Positions 25,091 through 32,989 of a stretch of DNA of 36,814 nt are shown here, piece by piece. The stretch is from JBAPRR01 sp049281195 (lineage in GTDB: Bacteria; Actinomycetota; Acidimicrobiia; Acidimicrobiales; CAVXTF01): NCBI GenBank assembly GCA_049281195.1, contig JBAPRR010000174.1, positions 1 through 36,814 of the forward strand, written 5' to 3'. The position numbers and the translations under genes are program-made. Numbering within the stretch: position 1 is the stretch's first letter; each line of letters opens with the position of its first letter. The notes below the pieces were generated by a model. It was not told the DNA's origin. It ran no database searches and saw only the letters and a list, made by a program, of their open reading frames with translations.

Positions 25091-27169
25091 TTATTTGTTG
25101 CTTCGGCGTGCTCTGGAACGACCGGTGGGATTGGAGGTTGTTCCACTCGAGCCGGTGCTTGGGTCGGGGCCGGTGCTTGCGTCGGAACCGGTGCTTGCGT
25201 CGGGGCTGGTCGCACTCGCTCGGGAGCTGCTCGAGCCGCTGTTATTCGAGCCGGCGCTGGAGTCCTTCTTGCGAGTGACACCGACCCTTCGGCTGCCGGT
25301 TATCAATCCGTGAGTGCGTGCCCAGTCGTGACTGTGGCGCCGGAGGTTCTTGCGAAGCGCTTCGAAAGTGTCCGCGGTGGGAAGAACCTCGCCGAGGGAC
25401 TGGCCGGTCAGGTTGCAACCGGCGTTCACCAGCGAGACATGAGAGAAGGCCTGTGGGAAATTTCCCACCAGCCTCTTCTCCACAAAGTCGTATTCCTCGG
25501 ACAGAAGACCGAGATCGTTTCGAAGCGAAAGCAGCCGTTCGAACAGATCAAAGGCGTCCTTCTTGCGGCCAATAAGACTCAAGCAGTCGGCAAGCCAGAA
25601 AGAACAGGCCAGGAACGCTCCTTCGCGCCCTGTCAATCCGTCGACATCGCCCGAATCAGAGGCCCTGTACCTGAGCACAAAGCCATCCTCTGTCAGATCC
25701 GTCTGGATTTTCTCGATCGTCGACGTGACCCGTGGGTCGGTGGCCGGAAGGAACCCGAACAACGGCATCATCAGAATGCTCGCGTCGAGAGCGTCCGATC
25801 CGTAGTACTGCGTGAACGCACCGACCTCGGCGTTGTAACCCTTCTCGATCACCTCGTCGTGGATCTGTTGGCGGACCTTCTTCCACTTGTCGACCGGGCC
25901 CTCGAACCCGAACTCTTCAATGGACCTGACGGCGCGATCAACCGCCACCCAGGCCATGACCTTCGAATGCGTGAAATGCCTGCGTGGCCCACGCACCTCC
26001 CAGATCCCGTCGTCGGGCTCCTTCCAGCCCGACTCGAGGAAGTCCATCAGCGCGATCTGGAGATCCCACGCCGGCCTCGACGGCATGTCGCCGACCACCG
26101 ACGACTGGTAGAGGGCGGCCATGACCTCGCCATAGACATCGAGCTGGTATTGACCGGCAGCGGCGTTCCCGATGCGGACCGGCTTCGAACCTTCGTACCC
26201 GGGGAGCCAGTCGGCCTCCCATTCGTCGAGTCGGCGCTCACCTGCCGGCCCGTACATGATCTGCAACTCCGACACGTCGCCTGCGACGGCGCGCAACAAC
26301 CAGTCGCGCCAAGCCATCGCCTCCTCGTGATAGCCACCGCGCATCAAAGCCGTGAGCGTCAACGTGGCGTCGCGGAGCCAGCAGTAGCGGTAGTCCCAGT
26401 TGCGGATGCCACCCAATGTCTCGGGGAGGGAGGTGGTAGCGGCCGCAACTATTCCGCCGGTCGGTTGATAGGTAAGCCCCTTCAACGTGATGAGCGAGCG
26501 CAGAATCGGCTCTTCGTACTTGTGACCTCTGACGGTGGACAACGAGGACCACGCCTCCCACCACGAGACCGTGTCCGCTATGGCGAATGACGCGTCGGTC
26601 GGGCGCGGCGAAGACTCCCACGACGGGAACCAGGTGAGGACGAACGGGATCGCCTGACCCTCGGTCACGGTGAAGTCCGCGCACGTCTGAAAGTCCTTCC
26701 CGTATGTCTCTACGGGAGTCCACAACGAAAGGCCGTTCGGGCCTCCGATGGCGAACAGCAGACCATCCTGAGTCCGCACCCACGGCACGGTCTTGCCGTA
26801 GTCCATCCTGATCGCCAGGCACATGCTCATGTTGACGGTGCCCTTGATGCCCTCGACGTACCGGATCACCTCGGGATGGTTCTCGCGGATGGGCATGCAG
26901 TCGGTCAGCCGCACCACGCCGCCGTCATCGGTGGTGAACTCGGTCTCGAGAACAAGCGAGTTGCCTCGGTACCGGCGCGACACCGACTTCGGACCGCCGG
27001 TGGGCTCGATCTGCCAATAGCCGTGTGTGTCGTCACCGAGCAGCTTGGCGAAAATCGACTCCGCGTCGAAACGCGGCAGGCACAACCAGTCGATGGAACC
27101 GTTCCGGCCGACCAGGGCCGCCGTCTGGGTGTCGCCGATAAGTCCGTAATCCTCGATCCGGAGAGCCAC
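25091..27169 (-). CDS. GH15 family glucosidase (trehalase/glucoamylase-like)
   Basis: A 692-residue cytosolic glycoside hydrolase. An N-terminal beta domain (about 1-240, RIEDYGLIGDTQTAALVGRNGSIDWLCLPRFD) precedes the (alpha/alpha)6 barrel. Barrel motifs are NWDYRYCWLRDA (257-268), DDGIWEVRG (likely general acid Glu390) and LLSEEYD (general base, Glu557). Close relatives in mycobacteria hydrolyse trehalose; others are glucoamylases, so substrate is open, but both would yield glucose for the dehydrogenase encoded next. The start is GTG 27169 with no ribosome-binding site, and TAGGTT 7 nt upstream suggests leaderless expression. The last 60 residues form a Ser/Gly/Asp/Thr tail with 6-residue repeats and a basic end (RSRARRSNK), absent from most relatives. 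Confidence 0.92.
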   Translation of the reverse strand: MALRIEDYGLIGDTQTAALVGRNGSIDWLCLPRFDAESIFAKLLGDDTHGYWQIEPTGGPKSVSRRYRGNSLVLETEFTTDDGGVVRLTDCMPIRENHPEVIRYVEGIKGTVNMSMCLAIRMDYGKTVPWVRTQDGLLFAIGGPNGLSLWTPVETYGKDFQTCADFTVTEGQAIPFVLTWFPSWESSPRPTDASFAIADTVSWWEAWSSLSTVRGHKYEEPILRSLITLKGLTYQPTGGIVAAATTSLPETLGGIRNWDYRYCWLRDATLTLTALMRGGYHEEAMAWRDWLLRAVAGDVSELQIMYGPAGERRLDEWEADWLPGYEGSKPVRIGNAAAGQYQLDVYGEVMAALYQSSVVGDMPSRPAWDLQIALMDFLESGWKEPDDGIWEVRGPRRHFTHSKVMAWVAVDRAVRSIEEFGFEGPVDKWKKVRQQIHDEVIEKGYNAEVGAFTQYYGSDALDASILMMPLFGFLPATDPRVTSTIEKIQTDLTEDGFVLRYRASDSGDVDGLTGREGAFLACSFWLADCLSLIGRKKDAFDLFERLLSLRNDLGLLSEEYDFVEKRLVGNFPQAFSHVSLVNAGCNLTGQSLGEVLPTADTFEALRKNLRRHSHDWARTHGLITGSRRVGVTRKKDSSAGSNNSGSSSSRASATSPDASTGSDASTGPDPSTGSSGTTSNPTGRSRARRSNK
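25152..25205. repeat. 18-bp in-frame tandem repeat x3 in the GH15 tail
   Basis: Three units of 18 nt starting CCGGTGCTTG (25152, 25170 and 25188), nearly identical, with a decayed fourth. Read on the minus strand they encode DASTGS, DASTGP and DPSTGS in the disordered tail. The unit length keeps the reading frame. Confidence 0.88.
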
Positions 27170-27176
27170 GAATCAC

Positions 27177-27182
27177 AACCTA
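27177..27182 (-). promoter_or_regulatory. Possible -10 element for leaderless GH15 transcript
   Basis: On the minus strand TAGGTT (fits TANNNT) lies exactly 7 nt before the GTG start at 27169. In actinobacteria this spacing is typical of transcripts that begin at the start codon. There is no Shine-Dalgarno sequence, which agrees. No clear -35 box was seen. Confidence 0.3.
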
Positions 27183-27242
27183 CCGGCGAGCGACGCTTGT
27201 GCCTCGAATCTCAACACCATTCAGGGTTCCAGAGCACCGGAC

Positions 27243-28409
27243 TCAGGAAGAAGTGCAGCCCTGTGTCGAAACAGCGGCGCTATTTGCGGTTACCGAATCG
27301 ACCTGTTTGAGAACGGCCGGGCTGGCCAAGGCATATCCCACAGAGCTATTCACGGTCGAGCGGGCGAAGACGACGCCGATCACCTCGCCATCAGTCTCGA
27401 CCAACGGACCTCCGGAATTGCCGGGACGCACCACCGCGTCAATCTCGTATATCGACCTGGTGGTCTCGACATTTCCGTATATGTCCCAACCGGTGGCCTG
27501 GAAGCTGGCCATCACTCCGGCGGGTCCGTATGCGAACGGCCCTCCTCCGGCAAAACCGAGGACCGCGCCGGTCTGCCCGCGCCCCACCTGATCCGGATCC
27601 AGGTGAAGCACGGGATTCGAGATCCCGACGACTCTCAAAACCGAGATGTCGAGCACCGGGTTGTACAGAACAGGAGTGGCCGGATGCGCTCCCGTGCTCG
27701 TCACCACATACGGGCTCGCCACGCCGGCAACCACGTGGGCATTGGTGACCACCAGCCCCGGCGCTACCACGAATCCGGAACCCTCCTGAGTGAGCCCGCA
27801 CGCCTGCCCCACGATCTTCACGGTCGAAGGCTCCGCCGCGTTCACGGCCTGATTGACCGCGGTTGTGTCCGGCAGAGGCACGTACGGTGCGATCGCCGGA
27901 GGCAGCCCGCTGAAAAGAAAGCCGTCATTGGAAAGGTAAGTCTCGACCTTTGCGAAAACCGAAGGCAGCGGAGGAAGCACATTGTCGAGCGCCCTGACGA
28001 TGCGCGAGTCCTGGACTGCAGACGCCAGACCGGTGAAATTCGAAGCACCGATCAGACTTCCGGCGATCCACACCACAAGAAGAGTCGCCACCACCGCGAC
28101 GCCGACACCCAGTCCGCTGTCTACCGGTCCGAGCTTGACCCGCCGAAGCAGAGCGCCGGAACGCAGCCCGATGATGCTTCCGACGGTCCCCAACACGAGA
28201 GCTGCACCGAGGATCAACAAGATGGCGATCACGGCTTTGGTGGTTTCCGAATGGAAGTGCGACACCACAACCGGCGTGAGCACGGCACCCACGAACAGGC
28301 CGCCCCAGAATCCGCCATAAGAAAAGACCTGCAATGCCGCGCCGCGCCGCAATCCGCTCACAGCGGATATCGCGACGATTATGAGGACGACCACGTCGAC
28401 CCAATTCAC
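27243..28409 (-). CDS. MarP-like membrane serine protease (CvpA + trypsin-like)
   Basis: A 388-residue membrane protease. Four hydrophobic helices (about 5-20, 30-50, 58-82 and 98-122) make a CvpA/colicin V production-type domain. A trypsin-like domain follows on the outer face. The catalytic triad is His225 (TNAHVV), Asp254 (LDISVL) and Ser332 (RPGNSGGPL). Cys204 and Cys385 are placed like the redox-sensitive disulfide pair of Mycobacterium tuberculosis MarP (Rv3671c), needed there for acid and oxidative stress resistance. The match in architecture is strong, so the role is probably similar. The start is GTG 28409 with AAGGA about 11 nt upstream. It is divergent from the RDD gene and 73 nt upstream of the GH15 gene. 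Confidence 0.92.
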   Translation of the reverse strand: MNWVDVVVLIIVAISAVSGLRRGAALQVFSYGGFWGGLFVGAVLTPVVVSHFHSETTKAVIAILLILGAALVLGTVGSIIGLRSGALLRRVKLGPVDSGLGVGVAVVATLLVVWIAGSLIGASNFTGLASAVQDSRIVRALDNVLPPLPSVFAKVETYLSNDGFLFSGLPPAIAPYVPLPDTTAVNQAVNAAEPSTVKIVGQACGLTQEGSGFVVAPGLVVTNAHVVAGVASPYVVTSTGAHPATPVLYNPVLDISVLRVVGISNPVLHLDPDQVGRGQTGAVLGFAGGGPFAYGPAGVMASFQATGWDIYGNVETTRSIYEIDAVVRPGNSGGPLVETDGEVIGVVFARSTVNSSVGYALASPAVLKQVDSVTANSAAVSTQGCTSS

Positions 28410-28532
28410 GACTGATGATCCTTGCAGGCGCGCATATGCATCCGCGGTCGGACACCGGTCACCGGACGTGCCAGAATTGCCGGCCGCCCACCCGCGTGCT
28501 CAGCCGGGACCGCAATGTGGGGGAGACCCAAA

Positions 28533-29342
28533 GTGCCCCACTCCGACGACCAGCCACCCTCCACGCCGCCGACTGACGCGCGGCCTTCGGACCAGGTTGA
28601 TCCCGGGGATTCGGCTGCGTCGGCTACGTCCGATCGTCCACCTCCGCCGCCACACCCCCGCTCGCCGATTCCTCTATGGCCTCCCCCGCCACCTCACCCT
28701 CACCCTGAGCAGTCAGGTCACCACTGGGCGCCACTCTCTGGTGACCAGGCCGATGACCAGCAGCCCCATTCGAACGGCAATACGCCCCGCACTCCGCGCC
28801 CGCAGCCCTGGCCCCGACATCCGGTCGGGCCCGTGCTGGCCGCGCCCCTCGACACCCTGGGCCGACCGCTGGCGTCCTATTTCAAGAGGGCGCTCGCCAT
28901 CATGGTCGACTTTCTTGTTCTTTCGATTGCTCTCAACTTCTTCGGGCATGAGGTTTTCCCACTCGTGGTGAACTCCACATCCACGTCGACCTCCATTGCC
29001 GGGACCGCGCCTTCGGGCCAGTTCTGGGAGTTCGTCGGGGTGATAGCCCTCGTATGGGTGGGGTACCTGACCTGGTTCGCGAGCTCGAGGAAAGGCCAGA
29101 CCCTGGGGATGATGCTGTACGGGATCGCCGTTCGTGACGTGAACGACGGCGGTCGGGTATCAGCGGGTCGTGCCACCCTTCGGAGCTTCATCCTCTTTAT
29201 GCTCTTCGGGTTCCTGATAGACGTGCTCTGGCCTCTTTGGGACACCAGACGCCAGGCACTCCACGACAAAGCTGCGCGCACGGTCGTCGTAGACGTGAGG
29301 CTCGCGGCACTTGCAGAACAAGCCAGGGAATTCGGGCGCTGA
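28533..29342 (+). CDS. RDD-family membrane protein with proline-rich N-terminus
   Basis: About 269 residues from GTG 28533, which follows GGGGGAGA by 6 nt. The frame extends up to 28422, but an ATG at 28515 and earlier starts have weaker sites. Residues 1-115 are Pro/His/Ser-rich and probably disordered in the cytosol. The RDD domain follows: PLASYFKRALAIMVDFLVLSIALNF holds the family's Arg and Asp in helix 1, a second helix is EFVGVIALVWVGYL, then KGQTLGMMLYGIAVRD, and a last helix FILFMLFGFLIDVLW leads to the closing RRQALHDKAARTVVV. The function of the family is mostly unknown. Its stop codon lies in a 19-bp tandem duplication, and two PH-domain membrane genes follow. Confidence 0.87.
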   Translation: MPHSDDQPPSTPPTDARPSDQVDPGDSAASATSDRPPPPPHPRSPIPLWPPPPPHPHPEQSGHHWAPLSGDQADDQQPHSNGNTPRTPRPQPWPRHPVGPVLAAPLDTLGRPLASYFKRALAIMVDFLVLSIALNFFGHEVFPLVVNSTSTSTSIAGTAPSGQFWEFVGVIALVWVGYLTWFASSRKGQTLGMMLYGIAVRDVNDGGRVSAGRATLRSFILFMLFGFLIDVLWPLWDTRRQALHDKAARTVVVDVRLAALAEQAREFGR

Positions 29343-29368
29343 TCAACCCTTCGGGCGCTGATCACCCC
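29331..29368. repeat. 19-bp tandem duplication spanning a stop codon
   Basis: TTCGGGCGCTGATCAACCC (29331-29349) and TTCGGGCGCTGATCACCCC (29350-29368) differ at one position. The first TGA (29340-29342) ends the RDD gene; the second is at 29359 in another frame. Almost the whole gap to the next gene is this duplication. Confidence 0.95.
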
Positions 29369-29379
29369 TGGATGGGGGC

Positions 29380-29895
29380 ATGATCGTTCATATGGCTCAC
29401 GCAGAGATCGACGCGGCATTTGCGGCACCACCCGGAACCGGGTGGATCCCGGTTTCGCCGCGCTTGCGCGCCATGAGAAGGACGGTCGACTGCCTGCTGG
29501 TGCTCGTAGTCGGCGCCATCGCCGCGGGGATCGTGGCGAAACCAAGCGCCGCGGCGGCCATCGGCATCGGGGCCGCGACCGTTGTCGGCATGGCGTGGAC
29601 CTTCTGGATGATCGGCCGTAACTGGCGATCTTGGGGATACACCGAACGCGCCGACGACCTGCTGGTCGTGCACGGCGCCCTCTTCCGCAAGCTCGTGGTC
29701 GTCCCGTACGGACGCATGCAACTGGTCGACGTGGTGGCCGGACCCATCGAAAGGCTTTTCGGCATCACGAACGTCAAGCTCCACACCGCTGCCGCCACCA
29801 CGGATGCACGCATCCGGGGGCTGAGACCCGACGACGCGAGCGAACTGAGGGATCGCCTTGCTGCTCGCGGCGAGGCTCATGCAGCAGGACTCTGA
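29380..29895 (+). CDS. Bacterial PH-domain membrane protein (YdbS-like)
   Basis: A 171-residue membrane protein. Two hydrophobic helices (about 38-55 and 58-76) are followed by one bacterial PH-like domain (bPH2/DUF304): YTERADDLLVVHGALFRKLVVVPYGRMQLVDVVAGPIERLFGITNVKLHT. The order helix-helix-bPH2 matches Bacillus YdbS, whose partner YdbT is the multi-PH protein, as encoded next here. ATG 29380 is used; ATG 29392 is possible. The YdbS/YdbT pair has been linked to resistance to an amylocyclicin-type bacteriocin in Bacillus, but its biochemical role is unknown. The gene overlaps the next by 17 nt. Confidence 0.88.
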   Translation: MIVHMAHAEIDAAFAAPPGTGWIPVSPRLRAMRRTVDCLLVLVVGAIAAGIVAKPSAAAAIGIGAATVVGMAWTFWMIGRNWRSWGYTERADDLLVVHGALFRKLVVVPYGRMQLVDVVAGPIERLFGITNVKLHTAAATTDARIRGLRPDDASELRDRLAARGEAHAAGL

Positions 29896-31483
29896 TCAGC
29901 CGCGATCGTCTGGGGGTTCGTCGGCCCCGGCGGCTTCGTCATCGCCGTCGCATCCTCCCGCCTACCCACCGCCGGCTCCGAACTCTCGACCGGCCGATTA
30001 CCCGCCGCCTCCCGCTTACGCGCCTCCCGCTTACGCGCCTGCGCCGCCCGCTTACGCCCCGGCGCCGACCCATGCGCCCCCGGTCGAGTCGGGCGGTCCA
30101 CCGCGACGCCCGTCACCGCCAACCACCCACAATTTTCAGGGGGAGTTCCGCCGGCTGAACCCATTGACGCCTCTCGTCTACTCGGCACGCGTCATCGGGA
30201 TCCTCGTGGTGCTGGCAGTGGTGGATGTCGGCGACAGCAGGAACCAGTCCGGACACTCAGGCAACTACACGAACCTGATCATCTACGCGATCATCGCCGT
30301 CGTCGCGCTGATCGGTGGCTGGATCTCGTGGCTCGTCACCCGGTATCGCGTGGAAAAAGGCGAATTGCGGGTCGATTCGGGGCTTCTGCGCCGGCAGTCC
30401 AAAAGGCTCAGGCTCGACCGCCTCCAGAGCGTGGACGTGGTGAGCCCGGTCGTGGCGAGGATCTTCGGCCTTTCGGAATTGCGCCTTACAACAGGCGGTT
30501 CCGATCACACCTCCGTCAGATTGCGTTACCTTCCGGCGACAGAAGCGCAGCAACTGCGAGCCGAACTTCTTGGTCTTGCCGCCGGCCTCGGGCCCGGTGT
30601 CGCCGAAGCCCCCGAGAGGCCGCTTTTCGTCGTTCAACCGGGGACACTCGTCGCCTCGATATTCCTCAGCCTGTTGTCCGGGCAGATCCTTCTGTTGGCG
30701 ATCGGTCCGCTGGCCGGAGCGCTAACCGCATCAAATGGTGGAAGCGCCGGATTCGCGGTCGGTTTCGGTGTGGGCGCGCCGATGTTGATCGTCGTCATCA
30801 ACTACGTATGGCGAAAGTTGAACGCGCAATGGTCGTTCACCGTGGCGCAGTCCCCCGACGGCTTGCGCATCCGGGCAGGCCTGCTGTCAACAACGGCACA
30901 AACCGTCCCGCCCGGTCGGATCCAGGCATTGCGCATAGAGCAGCCGTTTCTGTGGCGCCCGTTCGGATGGGCCGCGGTGCACATCAACGTGGCCGGCGTG
31001 GGACGCTCGCAGCAATCGAGCCGGATCCTCCTTCCGGTGGCACCTCTGTCCGTTGCACGCGAGCTCGTCGAGTACGTGCTCGGCGGGGTGCAGATCGATT
31101 CGGTGGAGACAATCCGCCCTCCGAAGCGTGCCGCGCTGTGCTCACCGCTGTGGTGGCGCTTCATGTCCGCAGGCAGCGACGATCACATCTTCGTCAGCCG
31201 CCGCGGAATGTTCTCCCCGGTCATCGACATCGTTCCCAACGCCAGAACCCAGAGCGTGCGCCTCAAGGCCGGACCTTGGCAGCGCCTGTGGGGGCTCGTG
31301 ACGCTCCACCTCGACTCGACACGAGGCCCCGTGCGCGTGAAAGCCGCACACCGTGATGCCATCGAAGGTCGTTCCATGCTCGATGAGCAGGCACGACGCG
31401 CTCAGGCAGCCCGGCTGTCGGCGGGACCGGACCGCTGGATGGCGCACCAGCCGGCTCCGCAGGGGAAGATCCCGAGCGTCTGA
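29879..31483 (+). CDS. Multi-PH-domain membrane protein (YdbT-like)
   Basis: About 534 residues from ATG 29879, which follows GGCGAGG at good spacing; a TTG at 29858 would add seven residues. Residues 1-85 are Pro/Ala/Tyr-rich (PPAYAP repeats), probably a disordered cytosolic tail. Then come a pair of helices (about 98-150), a first bPH2 domain (RVEKGELRVDSGLLRRQSKRLRLDRLQSVDVV), two more helices (about 248-310), a second bPH2 domain (IRAGLLSTTAQTVPPGRIQALRIEQ) and a third (FVSRRGMFSPVIDIVPNARTQSVRL). This matches the YdbT architecture, the partner of the protein encoded just upstream. The paired domains probably pack against the membrane surface. Confidence 0.88.
   Translation: MQQDSDQPRSSGGSSAPAASSSPSHPPAYPPPAPNSRPADYPPPPAYAPPAYAPAPPAYAPAPTHAPPVESGGPPRRPSPPTTHNFQGEFRRLNPLTPLVYSARVIGILVVLAVVDVGDSRNQSGHSGNYTNLIIYAIIAVVALIGGWISWLVTRYRVEKGELRVDSGLLRRQSKRLRLDRLQSVDVVSPVVARIFGLSELRLTTGGSDHTSVRLRYLPATEAQQLRAELLGLAAGLGPGVAEAPERPLFVVQPGTLVASIFLSLLSGQILLLAIGPLAGALTASNGGSAGFAVGFGVGAPMLIVVINYVWRKLNAQWSFTVAQSPDGLRIRAGLLSTTAQTVPPGRIQALRIEQPFLWRPFGWAAVHINVAGVGRSQQSSRILLPVAPLSVARELVEYVLGGVQIDSVETIRPPKRAALCSPLWWRFMSAGSDDHIFVSRRGMFSPVIDIVPNARTQSVRLKAGPWQRLWGLVTLHLDSTRGPVRVKAAHRDAIEGRSMLDEQARRAQAARLSAGPDRWMAHQPAPQGKIPSV
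30007..30036 (+). repeat. 15-bp in-frame tandem duplication
   Basis: GCCTCCCGCTTACGC occurs twice in tandem (30007-30021 and 30022-30036) without mismatch, and a third related unit with an insert follows. They encode the PPAYA repeats in the disordered N-terminal tail of the YdbT-like protein. Confidence 0.9.
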
Positions 31484-31606
31484 GCGCGCCTACGCTGGGC
31501 TGGCCGGATGGGTCGGCTGGATGAGATCAAGCGCTCGCGTTCCAGGGAGCGCCGCCATTTCGGAAGTGCTGACGTTCCGGAACAGACGAGAGACCGAGAG
31601 GCTGAG

Positions 31607-32989
31607 ATGGGCGACATCCTCGACAGGGTGATCGAGATCGTCGGTAAGCAGTACGTCCTCGAGGGCGACGCGATTCCCGACGACCACACGCACGACGAGT
31701 GCCTCACCGTTGAGCCCGTCGTCCCTCTTGCGGTCGTGTTGCCCGAGACCACCAAAGATGTCTCGGAGATCCTCGAGGCCTGTAACGAACAGCACGTGAC
31801 GGTAACCGCGCGCGGAAGCGCCACCGGCCTATCCGGCGGCTGCACTCCAACCGCCGATGGGATCGTCATCTCGTTCGAGCGGATGGACAAGATCCTCGAG
31901 ATCGACGTCGACAACCATGTCGCCGTCGTACAACCGGGAGTAACGCTCGGTCAGCTGAACGAGGAACTTTCGCATCACGGCTTCATCTATCCGGTGTTCC
32001 CCGGCGAAGCGAGCGCCAGCCTCGGAGGAAACGTCGGGACCAACGCCGGCGGCATGCGTGCCGTTAAGTACGGCGTTACACGACACCACATCCTCGGTCT
32101 CGTAGCGGTGCTTGCCAGCGGAGAAGTAATCCGCACCGGCGGCAAATTCGTAAAGTCCTCGACCGGATACGACCTGACTCAGCTGATTGTCGGCTCGGAA
32201 GGGACACTCGCTCTCGTCACCGAGATCACCCTAAAGCTCGCTCCCATTCTCGAACATCGCTCGACGCTGCTGGCGCCGTTCCGCACGCTCGTCGAGGTAT
32301 CGCAAGCAGTCCCGAAGATTCTTTCGAGCGCCGTGGCGCCGTTGATGCTCGAGTACATCGACCAGATAACGATGGCCGGGATCACCGCGGCCGCGGGGCT
32401 CGACCTCGGCATCGCTCAGCAGATACGCGAGGAAGCCGCGGCTTATCTGGTCGTGGTCCTCGAAGGTTCGCGCTCCGAACGGGTCGATGAAGACGCCGAG
32501 AACACCGCCACCCTGCTCGACGGACTCGGCGCCATCGACGTGTTCATCCTTCCGTCCGGCGCCGGCGAGCAGTTGATAAAGGCCAGAGAGCGGGCCTTCT
32601 TCGTGGCCAAGGCGGCCGGCGCGAACGACATCGTTGACGTCGTCATCCCCCGGGCCGCTATTCCGGAGTATCTGACCCGTGTGGGAGAGCTGGCGAACGA
32701 TCACGAGTCACTCGTCACCGGCTGCGGTCATGCCGGCGACGGAAACGTCCACTTGACTGTCTTTCAACCCGACGAGAAGAAGCGTGACGCGCTGGTCCAC
32801 GATCTGCTCAAGGCCGGGATCGACGCCGGCGGAACCATCTCCGGCGAGCACGGTCTCGGTCGTGCAAAGGCCGGTTACTTCCTCGACCTGGGAGATCCGC
32901 TCATCTACGCCCTGATGCAGCGGATAAAGCAGGCGTTCGATCCAAATGGGATCCTGGGACCCGGCAACCTTCCGGAAATCCGGTCGTGA
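31607..32989 (+). CDS. FAD-binding oxidase, GlcD family (2-hydroxyacid oxidase/dehydrogenase)
   Basis: A 460-residue flavoenzyme. An N-terminal PCMH-type FAD domain (about 1-215) includes VTARGSATGLSGGCTP, GEASASLGGNVGTNAGGMRAVKYG and GGKFVKSSTGYDLTQLIVGSEGTLALVTE. The C-terminal FAD-oxidase domain holds TGCGHAGDGNVH and ISGEHGLGRAKAGY, signatures of glycolate oxidase subunit GlcD and D-lactate dehydrogenases. ATG 31607 is chosen because GAGAGG precedes it and relatives begin near MGDILDRVIEIVG; the frame extends back to 31508. No GlcE or GlcF gene lies nearby, so it may act alone like bacterial D-2-hydroxyacid dehydrogenases. Its TGA overlaps the GTG of the ThDP enzyme by 4 nt, implying coupled translation. 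Confidence 0.9.
   Translation: MGDILDRVIEIVGKQYVLEGDAIPDDHTHDECLTVEPVVPLAVVLPETTKDVSEILEACNEQHVTVTARGSATGLSGGCTPTADGIVISFERMDKILEIDVDNHVAVVQPGVTLGQLNEELSHHGFIYPVFPGEASASLGGNVGTNAGGMRAVKYGVTRHHILGLVAVLASGEVIRTGGKFVKSSTGYDLTQLIVGSEGTLALVTEITLKLAPILEHRSTLLAPFRTLVEVSQAVPKILSSAVAPLMLEYIDQITMAGITAAAGLDLGIAQQIREEAAAYLVVVLEGSRSERVDEDAENTATLLDGLGAIDVFILPSGAGEQLIKARERAFFVAKAAGANDIVDVVIPRAAIPEYLTRVGELANDHESLVTGCGHAGDGNVHLTVFQPDEKKRDALVHDLLKAGIDAGGTISGEHGLGRAKAGYFLDLGDPLIYALMQRIKQAFDPNGILGPGNLPEIRS

Noticed and set aside
24788..26590. Long plus-strand open frame (600 codons), with another at 24112-25278
   Set aside because: They lie opposite the GH15 and glucose dehydrogenase genes, whose proteins have clear catalytic motifs. 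The plus-strand translations are rich in Arg/Pro with no recognisable domain. Long antisense frames are expected in GC-rich genes.
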